A stretch of 64,000 nucleotides of DNA, taken from NCBI GenBank assembly GCA_031550725.1, contig JAVBOH010000016.1, positions 40,206-104,205 on the forward strand, read 5' to 3'. Source of the stretch: UBA946 sp031550725. GTDB lineage: Bacteria; Bacillota; Clostridia; Oscillospirales; Ruminococcaceae. The stretch's first letter is position 1, and each line of letters opens with the position of its first letter. This document shows, piece after piece, positions 1-7,649 of the stretch. Made by a program: the position numbers and the translations under genes. Under the pieces are notes generated by a model. It was not told the DNA's origin and searched no databases. It saw only the letters and a program-made list of their open reading frames with translations.

Positions 1-1269
1 AGATGGTTCTTCTGTTTTAAATGTAGTCTTAGTAGGCAAAGTCATTTCAAGCTCACTGTTAAGACCCTCAATATCAATTTGATTTTCATAATGCTTGATA
101 AGAGCAGTCGTAGACTCCATCATATTTTTATCAAGTGACTTGAGTGAATTGAATGAGCTTCCACGATAGGACTTATATTCAGCAGCCTCTATAACCTGCT
201 TAACAAGTTCATCAGGCGAGCCCCATCCCTCATAATCGGAGCAAATCTTCTCATTGACATGATTAACAAACAGTGGAATATCAGCATTAGCGGCATGTTT
301 ATCCCACCAGCCAACAATCTCATTAAATGGAATAGACGAGCTTGCCCTAGAACCATCAGCACGCACAATAACAAAGTCAGCATAACCATTTTTAATGTAG
401 CCGACAGTATCCGCATAACCATTGGTAAGAGCTTCAAAATCAACATTAGTAGACGAGCCGTTTTCATTTGTAGTATAGTTAGCCCAAACGTCATTAAGCG
501 CAATGCCAACAGGAATGGTATTGTTAGTTTTTCTAACAGCATCGGACGCAAGGCTGAAAATATAAGCACCATTATCAAAAAGCCAGTTATCAAAGCCAAT
601 ACCCGATCCATTGCTAATATAGTCATTGCGGGAAGTATTATCCCTCGAGGAATAATAGCCATCGAGAATTATCCCATCAACAGGATATCTGACAGCAAAG
701 TTATGTACATAAAGTGCAAGATAATCAATCCTAGACTGTAATTCCATATCCTTAAGTGAACTTAGCATAAACTCAAGGCTGAAATTAAGGTAAACATAAA
801 GTCCACGTTCCTTAGCTGCATTTATCGCATACTCAGCAAAAGCTATGTTAACAGTTTGATTAACATCAGTGCTGTAAAAGGAAACGCCGTCATAATCAGT
901 GTTAATGATAATCGAATTAAGCTTTTTCTCCTCGATATCATCAAGCATTTGTTCAACACTTTCCATAATCTCGTCATAATCACGAGGAGTACCATCATCA
1001 TTTTCGACAGAGTAATCAACCGTCGGCGTAATGTAAACGCCCCTCATTTCATCAGGAAAACTAAACACAGGAACATAAGCAGGCATGGTAAAAGTATCAA
1101 GTGTTTCATCACGATTAATACTATCCTGTTCAACATAAACAGTCGTGTCGATTTCATCCTCCGCAAAAGCGATGATGTCATGAGCAATCATGGAAATATC
1201 AGGAGCTAATGGAACGACCATCAGCAAAGCTATCATCACGCTCAAAAAACGTGAAAATCTTTTTTTCAT
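1..1269 (-). CDS. Secreted GHL10-type glycosidase-like protein (3' end outside window)
   Basis: An open frame runs from ATG at 1269 to the window edge, giving 423 codons without a stop, so the C-terminus is missing. The ATG follows a good ribosome site (CGGAGG, about 7 bases upstream). The first ~36 residues form a signal peptide with a Lys/Arg start and a hydrophobic core ending near Ala-Phe-Ala. From about residue 76 (RGVYITPT) the protein reads as a TIM-barrel of the glycoside-hydrolase-like GHL10 type, with an Asp-rich strand DGIILDGYY near residue 200. It lies 100 bp downstream of another GHL10-type gene on the same strand, so the two are probably co-transcribed and act outside the membrane on cell-wall or environmental polysaccharide. 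The substrate is unknown. The family call is from motif recall. Confidence 0.75.
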   Translation of the reverse strand, partial: MKKRFSRFLSVMIALLMVVPLAPDISMIAHDIIAFAEDEIDTTVYVEQDSINRDETLDTFTMPAYVPVFSFPDEMRGVYITPTVDYSVENDDGTPRDYDEIMESVEQMLDDIEEKKLNSIIINTDYDGVSFYSTDVNQTVNIAFAEYAINAAKERGLYVYLNFSLEFMLSSLKDMELQSRIDYLALYVHNFAVRYPVDGIILDGYYSSRDNTSRNDYISNGSGIGFDNWLFDNGAYIFSLASDAVRKTNNTIPVGIALNDVWANYTTNENGSSTNVDFEALTNGYADTVGYIKNGYADFVIVRADGSRASSSIPFNEIVGWWDKHAANADIPLFVNHVNEKICSDYEGWGSPDELVKQVIEAAEYKSYRGSSFNSLKSLDKNMMESTTALIKHYENQIDIEGLNSELEMTLPTKTTFKTEEPS

Positions 1270-1368
1270 TGTAAAACCTCCGAGTAAAAAGCCGTAAATT
1301 TTTTTCAATAAAAGCCACATATCTTTATCTAAATGGCAACGGCAAAATCTTTTGTTCTATATTTATAT

Positions 1369-2967
1369 CTATTTCTTTATATTTTTGAGTTCTTTATTAA
1401 CCTGCGAAGAAACATCCGATGTCGGATTGAAAAGCGAGTCATAACGATAAATCGCAACACCGCCATACAAATCAAGTTCTTTTGCCAAGGCCATCTGACG
1501 AGAAATGATATCCGAGTTATTTTTCCATTCATTTTTAGCAGACGAGCCTGCATAATTATCAACAGCACCGATTTTATAAGCAGCAAGACCAATAACAAGC
1601 TTAATATCCCCCGATGAACACATCTTCTGCCACTGCAAAATAGTTTTTTCATAAGGTAAAGCAACATTATTAAAGCCAAAGTACACCTGTGGGAGTATAT
1701 AATCGCAATATCCAGAGGATGAACACCAAGTTTTCACATCCGCATAAAGCTCATTATAGTTATTCTCAACACTGCCCTGCGGTGAAATACCAAAAACAAT
1801 CTCGGAATTAGCCTTATGAGCAGCAGAATAAATCTTTTTCACCATAGTGTTGACATTTTTAATGCGCCAGTTTGAAAGTGATAACCCGCTGTTATCCTGT
1901 TTAAAAGCAGCACTGTCAAAGCTAGCCGCAGTAGTAGGATAAAAATAATCATCAATCTGAATACCATCAACCTTATAATTTGCAGCAATTTCAGCAACAC
2001 CATCAGCAATCAAATCGGTAACAGCCTTGTAAGCAGGATTAAGATACCACTTGTCCCCCGATTTAACAATATAAGTCCCTCTGTATTTATCACTGTTATA
2101 CCATTTTTTGATGGTATAATTATCAGGAACGGACTTCATCTGTGAGTCAGTCATAAGACGCATAGGATTAACCCAAGCATGAATGGAAAGTCCCCTGTCA
2201 TGAGCCTCCTCAATCATAATCTGCAAAGCATCAAAGCTATTCTTAGTACCAACAGTACCATTGAAATTATCAGTAGCAGGAAATAAATCGGAATCATAAT
2301 AAGCATCACCGAAAGCACGAACATGAACATAAACGGTATTAAAACCAATGCTTTTTACATTATCAAAATACTCACCAATATTATTTCTGAATTGAGATTT
2401 AGTTTTATTCTTGAGAATACTTTGAAACTCAATGTATGTAAACCAAAAACCCTTTTGCTCCTTATAATTAAGTGTGCTGTAAGAATTTGAACCAAACGTC
2501 ATAGATTCAGCAGCAAGCAATGTTGATTCCTCATAAGTTGTCGTAAGCATAGGTGTTGTAGTCTGCAAAGCGGTTGTATCATACGTACCAAACGTTTCAT
2601 GTGAAGTTTCTGTCTTTGATGCAGATGTCTTTTTTTCCTTAGCTGTCGAACTCACGGAAGTACCTGCCTCCGTGGCTTGTACACTTGTATCAAGCACAGT
2701 GATTGTGTCAGGAGGGCTTTCAGGCTGAATAGTATCAGCACTCAATTCTGATGTGGTTATTTTTTCCGAAAAAGATGTGCCATATTTTGAAGTATCACCA
2801 TTTAATGTAAGTTCACTTGATACAGAAAAGCTGTCCTGCTCGGTTGTAGGATCATAGTAATCTTCTGAAACTTTTTTACATCCACTAAGCAAAGTGGAAG
2901 AAAAAATACAAACCGCTGTCAAAATAGCCGTAAATCGCACAGTTTTTTTACAAAAGCAATGGTTCAT
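1369..2967 (-). CDS. GHL10-domain lipoprotein, probable glycosidase-like
   Basis: This 532-residue protein begins with a lipoprotein signal: a hydrophobic segment ends in LLSGC, with lipidation expected at Cys30. Residues 31-165 are a Ser/Thr-rich, low-complexity linker typical of surface proteins. From about residue 172 (KGFWFTYIEF) it matches the GHL10 barrel family, with NTVYVHVRAFGDAYY, HAWVNPMR and the acidic strand DGIQIDDYFYP near residue 333. Those Asp residues are where the family would place its catalytic groups. It is probably anchored to the outer face of the membrane and acts on cell-surface or external glycan. The next gene downstream encodes a second member of the same fold. 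Substrate specificity cannot be read from sequence. Confidence 0.85.
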   Translation of the reverse strand: MNHCFCKKTVRFTAILTAVCIFSSTLLSGCKKVSEDYYDPTTEQDSFSVSSELTLNGDTSKYGTSFSEKITTSELSADTIQPESPPDTITVLDTSVQATEAGTSVSSTAKEKKTSASKTETSHETFGTYDTTALQTTTPMLTTTYEESTLLAAESMTFGSNSYSTLNYKEQKGFWFTYIEFQSILKNKTKSQFRNNIGEYFDNVKSIGFNTVYVHVRAFGDAYYDSDLFPATDNFNGTVGTKNSFDALQIMIEEAHDRGLSIHAWVNPMRLMTDSQMKSVPDNYTIKKWYNSDKYRGTYIVKSGDKWYLNPAYKAVTDLIADGVAEIAANYKVDGIQIDDYFYPTTAASFDSAAFKQDNSGLSLSNWRIKNVNTMVKKIYSAAHKANSEIVFGISPQGSVENNYNELYADVKTWCSSSGYCDYILPQVYFGFNNVALPYEKTILQWQKMCSSGDIKLVIGLAAYKIGAVDNYAGSSAKNEWKNNSDIISRQMALAKELDLYGGVAIYRYDSLFNPTSDVSSQVNKELKNIKK

Positions 2968-3173
2968 TTAGTCCTCATTTCCTCTTAGAGAAATTATTTG
3001 ATATACAGTTATTATATAGCATTTTCTCCATAAAGTCAATCGGATAACATCACTTTTAATGCCTATTTATCCTGTTATTTCTTGGTTTTGCTAGGATTTT
3101 ATTACAGTTTGGTTACAATGCAAATGAGTATAATCCAACACCTGCATAAAGCACCAAAAACTTCCTAAAATTA
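2968..3173. other. Gene-free stretch upstream of the GHL10 lipoprotein
   Basis: This AT-rich spacer lies between the start of the lipoprotein gene at 2967 and a palindromic repeat at 3174. It must hold the lipoprotein promoter, but no clear -35/-10 pair stands out. No convincing open frame is seen. Confidence 0.4.
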
Positions 3174-3248
3174 TTAGACCTGTTCAGAAACTTGGAGTGA
3201 GTGAAAAAAATCGTTTTTATGCCACAACACAGTTTTCGAACAGGTCTA
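3174..3248. repeat. 75-bp MITE-like repeat, copy 1
   Basis: The ends are inverted copies of each other: AGACCTGTTCAGAAACT on the left and AGTTTTCGAACAGGTCT on the right. The interior (GTGAGTGAAAAAAATCG, TTTTTATGCCACAACACA) recurs, inverted, at 21179-21258. A short palindromic element present twice in non-coding DNA suggests a non-autonomous mobile element. Confidence 0.65.
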
Positions 3249-3301
3249 TTATATCATATAATAATGTCTCCTGTTCAATACGGGCTTCTCATTGCATAAT
3301 A

Positions 3302-3331
3302 AAAGCGACTAAATTTTCACTTAGTCGCTTT
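3302..3331. terminator. Bidirectional terminator hairpin
   Basis: AAAGCGACTAA and TTAGTCGCTTT form an 11-bp stem with A and T runs on both sides. It lies downstream of the minus-strand HD gene (stop at 3413) and probably ends that operon. Confidence 0.75.
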
Positions 3332-3412
3332 CTATAAATTCTTATTAAAAACTTTGTCTAACTTTTGGGGGTCATATTAAAAGGAACAGACTATTTTTTT
3401 ATTTATGTATTC

Positions 3413-4081
3413 TTACAACATCTCAGTATTATTAATCTGCATATGAAATTCAACACCCAAATACTCAGCCGATTTTTTACATAAAAGCATACGCTGTAAA
3501 AAAATCTCGAAATATTCCAAAACCGATGCATACCTCTGGTCGATGGCAAGTTCAAGAATAATCTTCTTTTTATCTTCTGAAAAATAAACCTCTGACGATT
3601 CAGCAGCATAATTAACACGGTCATGAATATCGAAAGAATGGTGGTCAATATTGCGGACACGACTTCTTCTGACATCTGTTTTATCAGCAATAATAAGTGC
3701 CGCCGTGATAGCATTCAACGGTTGAGCAGTACGCTCATCATGATTACCGATAGCTGAAATAACAGCGCAAATTTCCTCAGCAGGCATATTAAGGTTATCA
3801 AGCAAACGGAAAGCCATAACAGCACCACTTTGCGCATGGTCAACCCTGTTCACAACATTTCCGATATCGTGCATATAAGCGGCAATTTTGCCAAGCTCAA
3901 TCTCACGTTCAGGAAAACCAAGTGTAGTCAAGATCATCTCAACCATATCAGCAACCTTGACGACATGAGCAAAAGAATGCTCGGTATACCCCTGCGCCTC
4001 AACAGCCGCATCGGCATTTTTAATGTAAGTATGAATATCCGCATTTTGTTCGATATACTTGTATGTTACATGACTGCTCAT
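3413..4081 (-). CDS. HD-domain phosphohydrolase
   Basis: The 222-residue protein carries the metal-binding signature of the HD superfamily: His35/His38 in EHSFAH, the His70-Asp71 pair in AAYMHDIGN, GNHDERT further on, and a final Asp in ADKTDV. HD proteins of this size usually hydrolyse phosphate esters of nucleotides or related compounds, but no subfamily can be assigned. The gene is followed by a terminator at 3302-3331. It lies just downstream of a small MGMT-like gene on the same strand (gap about 30 bp), so the two may share a transcript. The start at 4081 follows an AGGGAAG-type ribosome site. It is cytosolic, with no signal or membrane segment. Confidence 0.85.
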   Translation of the reverse strand: MSSHVTYKYIEQNADIHTYIKNADAAVEAQGYTEHSFAHVVKVADMVEMILTTLGFPEREIELGKIAAYMHDIGNVVNRVDHAQSGAVMAFRLLDNLNMPAEEICAVISAIGNHDERTAQPLNAITAALIIADKTDVRRSRVRNIDHHSFDIHDRVNYAAESSEVYFSEDKKKIILELAIDQRYASVLEYFEIFLQRMLLCKKSAEYLGVEFHMQINNTEML

Positions 4082-4110
4082 TATAAGTAACTTCCCTTTC
4101 TAAAATAAAA

Positions 4111-4422
4111 TTATAGCCCATCCCAAAGGCAATTTTTCATATCAACCTTGCCGTCAGTTAGGAAAGTGACACCCTCTTTTTCAAGAAGCTCACGCTGAAT
4201 ATCAGCACCGCCAAACTTAAAAGCGGCGGCAGTTTCACCGAAACGGTTAACAACCCTGTGGCATGGGATTTCCTGTTGTGACGGATTGGCATGAAGTGCA
4301 AACCCAACAACCTGTGACAAATGACGATTACCTGCAAACTCAGCAATCATACCATATGTTGCAACCTTGCCTTCTGGAATACGTTTAACTTGTGCATATA
4401 TTAAATCAAAAGTATTTGACAT
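4111..4422 (-). CDS. MGMT-family DNA alkyltransferase-like protein, short form
   Basis: The 103-residue protein covers only the C-terminal DNA-binding and active-site domain of the O6-alkylguanine-DNA alkyltransferases. It contains VATYGMIAEFAG (recognition helix region) and PCHRVV with the acceptor Cys54. Because Cys is present it resembles true alkyltransferases rather than Atl proteins, which have Trp there; but the usual N-terminal domain is absent. It may repair or flag O6-alkylguanine. A GAGG ribosome site precedes the ATG. The gene is probably co-transcribed with the HD gene downstream. Confidence 0.85.
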   Translation of the reverse strand: MSNTFDLIYAQVKRIPEGKVATYGMIAEFAGNRHLSQVVGFALHANPSQQEIPCHRVVNRFGETAAAFKFGGADIQRELLEKEGVTFLTDGKVDMKNCLWDGL

Positions 4423-4515
4423 TATATAACCTCTTTTATGAAATGATATAATCTATTATACTACATTTTCATAAAAAAATAAAGCATAATTACAATATTT
4501 TTATATAGTAGATTA

Positions 4516-4654
4516 AATTTAAAACACTCAAGTGTTTTAAATTAGCACGAAGTGCGATGCGGCGAAGCCGTTAACCTAATATCAGCAAGTTTTTTGCAAC
4601 ATAGTTGCAAAAAAGGAAGCGTAGCTCCGTTAAAAATATTTTAGAATTTTTAAC
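4516..4654. repeat. Multi-hairpin island 1
   Basis: At least five palindromes are packed end to end. They are at 4516-4543 (13-bp arms), 4545-4555 (GCACGAAGTGC), 4560-4570 (CGGCGAAGCCG), 4590-4614 (11-bp arms, loop ATA) and 4629-4654 (9-bp arms), with an imperfect one at 4615-4628. No reading frame is present. Similar islands lie at 22384-22517 and 42033-42202. Confidence 0.75.
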
Positions 4655-4742
4655 TTAACGCACCATATATCCATGCATAAAATAAGAATACACAGATATG
4701 CTTTTTTCTACAATTAGTTATGCTTTTTTTGCATATATAACC

Positions 4743-4770
4743 TTGACATTTTTTGATAATGTAGTATAAT
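4743..4770 (+). promoter_or_regulatory. pduL promoter
   Basis: A TTGACA box at 4743-4748 is followed after 16 bases by TATAAT at 4765-4770, 62 bases before the pduL ATG. Both hexamers are perfect sigma-A matches. Confidence 0.8.
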
Positions 4771-4832
4771 AATATATGGTATGTTCCGATATATAAATAT
4801 CGGAAGAATAAAAATTTTGGAGGATATAAAAT

Positions 4833-5411
4833 ATGTCAAAAACATTTATCGTTGAAACATCTGCACGTCACCTGCACGTTTCTCAGGCTGATTTGGAAAC
4901 ATTGTTCGGAAAGGGTGCAACACTTACACATAAAAAGGATTTATCACAGCCAGGCCAGTATGCTTGTGAAGAAAGAGTTGAAGTAGTAGGCCCTAAGAAA
5001 TCTATTGCTGGCGTATCAATTCTAGGACCAGTTCGTCCCGCAACACAGGTTGAATTGTCAGCAACTGATGCACGTTCAATCGGTATGAATGCACCAATCC
5101 GTGAAAGCGGTGATGTTGCTGGCTCATGCGGATGCAAGCTAGTTGGTCCATGCGGCGAAGTTGAACTAACCGAGGGTGTTATCGTAGCAAAAAGACATAT
5201 CCACCTAACTCCTGCAGATGCAGCAGAGCTTGAAGTTGCTGATAAGGAAGTTGTATACGTTAAGGTTGAAACTGAAGGCAGAAGCGCAATCCTTGGCGAT
5301 GTAGTATGCCGTGTACATGAAAACTTTGCAAGAGCAATGCACATAGATACAGACGAAGCTAACGCAATTGCATCCACACCAACACTTGAGGGTACAATTT
5401 ACAAAGCTTAA
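4833..5411 (+). CDS. pduL: Phosphate propanoyltransferase/phosphotransacylase PduL
   Basis: PduL moves an acyl group between CoA and phosphate, giving acyl-phosphate for ATP formation by an acyl kinase. The 192-residue protein has the two duplicated beta-barrel halves, each with the His cluster that binds zinc: SARHLHVS near residue 10 and VAKRHIHLT near residue 121. It starts almost directly at the first barrel, lacking the N-terminal encapsulation peptide of microcompartment-targeted forms. No shell-protein genes are nearby, so it is probably a cytosolic enzyme replacing Pta in acetate or propionate metabolism. A consensus promoter, GGAGG ribosome site (9 bases from ATG) and strong terminator make it a single-gene unit, probably well expressed. 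Confidence 0.95.
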   Translation: MSKTFIVETSARHLHVSQADLETLFGKGATLTHKKDLSQPGQYACEERVEVVGPKKSIAGVSILGPVRPATQVELSATDARSIGMNAPIRESGDVAGSCGCKLVGPCGEVELTEGVIVAKRHIHLTPADAAELEVADKEVVYVKVETEGRSAILGDVVCRVHENFARAMHIDTDEANAIASTPTLEGTIYKA

Positions 5412-5431
5412 TTTTAGTTATACATAAAAGT

Positions 5432-5473
5432 TAGCGGTTATATGAAATTAATTTTTCATATAACCGCTTTTTT
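5432..5473 (+). terminator. pduL terminator
   Basis: AGCGGTTATATGAAA pairs with TTTCATATAACCGCT, followed by TTTTTT. It lies 21 bases after the pduL stop. Confidence 0.9.
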
Positions 5474-5596
5474 GCGAACTGTATTTTTATAACTGTATAT
5501 GCTCATATCGTTTTAGAATTAATTTATACATCACTACTAATATCTTTGTCGTTTATCTTGATAATTGAAAAATTTCTGTATATGAATTTTTTGTTT

Positions 5597-5922
5597 TTAT
5601 AAGCTATCCTTACGCTTTGCTGCGACATCATACACTTCATTATCAGCACGAACAGATATTACAACAATCCTCATAATTTTATTAGTATCATATTCTAAAC
5701 GATAAACAATTCTAAGTCCTGAATTACGAAGTTTTATTTTCATAAATCCTGATAAATCATTACCATTTTTATTTCCTAACGGTTTACCATAGCCACCCTC
5801 GAAAATTGACACAGGGTTTATTACACTTTTTGAATTGCTTTTAATACTAGTTTCCTTTGTGAACCATCTAATCGTTCAAAGTCTTTTTCAGCCTCTTTGA
5901 TATACTCTATATCCCAGCTCAT
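5597..5922 (-). pseudogene. RelE/ParE-family toxin, frameshifted
   Basis: Reading from ATG at 5922 gives 33 codons of a RelE-like N-terminus (MSWDIEYIKEAEKDF...) and then a TAA. The rest of the family sequence (EGGYGKPLGNKNG, GLRIVYRLEYD, VVISVRADNEVYDVA) continues in another frame to the stop at 5597. The frames join near an AAAAA run around 5820. A one-base slip restores one continuous ~110-residue toxin. The toxin start overlaps the antitoxin stop (ATGA), the usual coupled arrangement. A GTG-started 71-residue product from the second frame is unlikely to be a functional mRNA interferase. Either a real loss-of-function mutation or a sequencing error in the A run. Confidence 0.75.
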
Positions 5923-6251
5923 TTTTCAAACTCCACTTCTATGTCGTTCAAATCATTATCAGATATACCATATTTTTGCATTATATCCTCATGTGAAATT
6001 GATTTTTCATTTGTAATGTCTTTAACTCGGTTTTGTGCATCAACAAACAAAGAATAATCTTTCAGTTTTTCGATGATATTTTGATAATCAGTAGGGCTAA
6101 TTAGTACACATTCTGGTGAATTATTTTTAACAACAATTTTCACACCATCGTGTTTGACCTCATCAAAAATACGATTAGCTTCACCTTTATTAAAACGAGT
6201 AATCGGTACCATAACATCAAGTAAATTACTAATTGATAAAATATTAGCCAT
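5919..6251 (-). CDS. Phd/YefM-type antitoxin
   Basis: This antitoxin (110 residues from MANILSISNLL) has the Phd/YefM plan: an N-terminal DNA-binding part (ISNLLDVMVPITRFNKGEANRIF) and an acidic C-terminal tail ending DIEVEFEK that would wrap the toxin. The ATG at 6251 is preferred over one six codons upstream because GGAAG lies correctly before it. Its stop codon overlaps the start of the RelE-like gene, so the pair forms a translationally coupled operon. The antitoxin is intact although its toxin is frameshifted. It should bind and repress its own promoter, as in the family. Confidence 0.85.
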   Translation of the reverse strand: MANILSISNLLDVMVPITRFNKGEANRIFDEVKHDGVKIVVKNNSPECVLISPTDYQNIIEKLKDYSLFVDAQNRVKDITNEKSISHEDIMQKYGISDNDLNDIEVEFEK

Positions 6252-6386
6252 ATCACATCTTCCTTTCAAAAAATTTATATATATTATTCTACTTATATTA
6301 TATTATATTCAAACATAAACGTCAATATATTTATAGATTAATAAATCGTTATTTATATTGATTAAGTAATAAATATCAAAACAAAA

Positions 6387-6416
6387 AATCCACACAGAAA
6401 TTAATCTGTATGGATT
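6387..6416 (-). terminator. Terminator-like hairpin after the PIN module
   Basis: AATCCACACAGA pairs with TCTGTATGGATT with one mismatch. On the minus strand it precedes TTTTTTG. It is nearly identical to the hairpin at 7251-7287. Confidence 0.65.
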
Positions 6417-6511
6417 TCGTTAGTTTGTATCACAAACTTAGTATTGGTTATGAATAAGCTTTTTGATACAATATGATAATTGATATAAGCATATATCGTT
6501 TTATAATTTAC

Positions 6512-6694
6512 TTATGACATTTTTCCTTTTTTTAATTCCTGCATTCTCTTTCGAGCTTTTTCAGCACCAACAGCATAATATTTACGTCGTTCTTCTGTTG
6601 TCATATTCTTAGTCATTTCATAATTGTATTCACGTATTTTGTGAATATCCTCAATTGTGAAGTCTGGGCTGATATTTAATTCTAACATAATCAT
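6512..6694 (-). CDS. Small probable antitoxin of the PIN-domain toxin
   Basis: The 60-residue, highly charged protein (MTTEERRKYYAVGAEKARK, ending MQELKKGKMS) starts within the last codons of the PIN gene, so stop and start overlap as ATGA. Translation could also begin at the third codon (ATG). Its size, charge and tight coupling to a PIN ribonuclease suggest an antitoxin, though it comes second in the operon rather than first as is usual. The residues around KNMTTEERRKYY are common in small partners of PIN proteins. No classical DNA-binding motif is obvious. Function is inferred from context. Confidence 0.65.
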   Translation of the reverse strand: MIMLELNISPDFTIEDIHKIREYNYEMTKNMTTEERRKYYAVGAEKARKRMQELKKGKMS

Positions 6695-7167
6695 TCCTCA
6701 CTTTCTAATAGCATAGTAGGTGGTATTAAGCTTATGTCTTTGTAACCTTGATTAATTGTAATTAAGCGAACACCTCTGTTTGTTTTTATGTTTGCTATAT
6801 GTTTAAAGTTCCATGATACAATATAATCACAATTACTTACAACAGCTGACGCAATATGCAAACAATCATCATAGCTTTTAGCAGTTAGTATGCCTGCACT
6901 AATTATTGTTTTTGCTAATTCTTCGATTTCACTGTTTATTGAAACTGAAGTTGTTTCTATCTCGTTCAGATAATTAAACATAATATCTTGTTTTGGCTGA
7001 CTGCATCTTGATAACTCATCAAGTGTGGTTTCTGATAGATACACATCAAACTTACCAGCTTTTATATCATCCCATAATTTTAGAGTATCTGCCATCTTAT
7101 CAGGTACATCCTCTTGCTTTAAGTGACTAATAACAGAAGTATCAAGATAAATTTTAAGCTTTTTCAA
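6691..7167 (-). CDS. PIN-domain toxin (probable ribonuclease)
   Basis: The 158-residue protein begins MKKLKIYLDTSVISHL, with the first PIN acidic residue in YLDTS. Further acidic positions are ETTLDEL near residue 47, SYDDCLHIASA near residue 98 and the VSWNFKHI strand near 117. These give the quartet of Asp/Glu that holds Mg2+ in PIN nucleases. Members of this family cleave RNA and are held in check by a small partner, here the overlapping downstream gene at 6512-6694. It is transcribed away from the tRNA-Gln genes and ends at the hairpin at 6387-6416. The exact RNA target is unknown. Confidence 0.85.
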   Translation of the reverse strand: MKKLKIYLDTSVISHLKQEDVPDKMADTLKLWDDIKAGKFDVYLSETTLDELSRCSQPKQDIMFNYLNEIETTSVSINSEIEELAKTIISAGILTAKSYDDCLHIASAVVSNCDYIVSWNFKHIANIKTNRGVRLITINQGYKDISLIPPTMLLESEE

Positions 7168-7250
7168 TTGTATTCACCTCCAAAAAACATCGTATATTTG
7201 TTAATATTATTATACCATATAACTATGAGAATTACAATATAATTCAAAAC

Positions 7251-7287
7251 AAAAAATCCATACAGAAATTAATCTGCATGGATTTTT
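7251..7287. terminator. Bidirectional terminator after tRNA-Gln genes
   Basis: AAAAAATCCATACAGA and TCTGCATGGATTTTTT form a long stem with one mismatch. It lies 8 bases past the 3' end of tRNA-Gln(CTG) on the minus strand. Confidence 0.8.
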
Positions 7288-7294
7288 TGTTTTA

Positions 7295-7370
7295 TGGTTG
7301 GGGTGCAGGGATTCGAACCCCGGAAGTGCCTGAGTCAGAGTCAGGTGCCTTACCGCTTGGCTACACCCCA
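7295..7370 (-). tRNA. tRNA-Gln (anticodon CTG)
   Basis: The 76-base cloverleaf includes an encoded CCA. The acceptor is TGGGGTG/CACCCCA with discriminator A. The anticodon stem CCTGA/TCAGG encloses loop CTCTGAC with anticodon CTG. The T arm carries GGTTCGAATCC. It is transcribed leftward behind the second tRNA-Gln. Confidence 0.95.
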
Positions 7371-7423
7371 GTGTAGTTCGTACCTAATACGAATTAATGT
7401 TTTAAAGCACGAACTGTCGTTAG

Positions 7424-7499
7424 TGGTTGGGATAAGTGGATTCGAACCACCGAATGACGGAGTCAAAGTCCGTTGCCTTAGCCGCTTGGCTATATCCCA
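7424..7499 (-). tRNA. tRNA-Gln (anticodon TTG)
   Basis: The 76-base tRNA has acceptor TGGGATA/TATCCCA, an encoded CCA, and anticodon stem ACGGA/TCCGT around loop CTTTGAC with anticodon TTG. It lies 53 bases upstream of tRNA-Gln(CTG), so the window has both glutamine isoacceptors in tandem. Confidence 0.95.
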
Positions 7500-7649
7500 A
7501 TGTCAAATGGATTATCCACATGGATTTAGCTAACATCTTTAAGCGACTTATATATATTATCACATTACAGCTTAAATATCAAGCTTTTTTACTCATTTTC
7601 GTGATATTATACAACACATTTATATATTATTCAAACAATATGCACAATG

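Noticed and set aside
189..1209. Short frames on both strands within the first kilobase
   Set aside because: A single long minus-strand frame with a signal peptide and family motifs explains this region.
4883..5377. Long minus-strand frame opposite pduL
   Set aside because: It is the shadow of a well-supported gene with promoter and terminator.
7294..7533. Plus-strand open frame over the tRNA-Gln pair
   Set aside because: It is the antisense of two clear tRNA genes.
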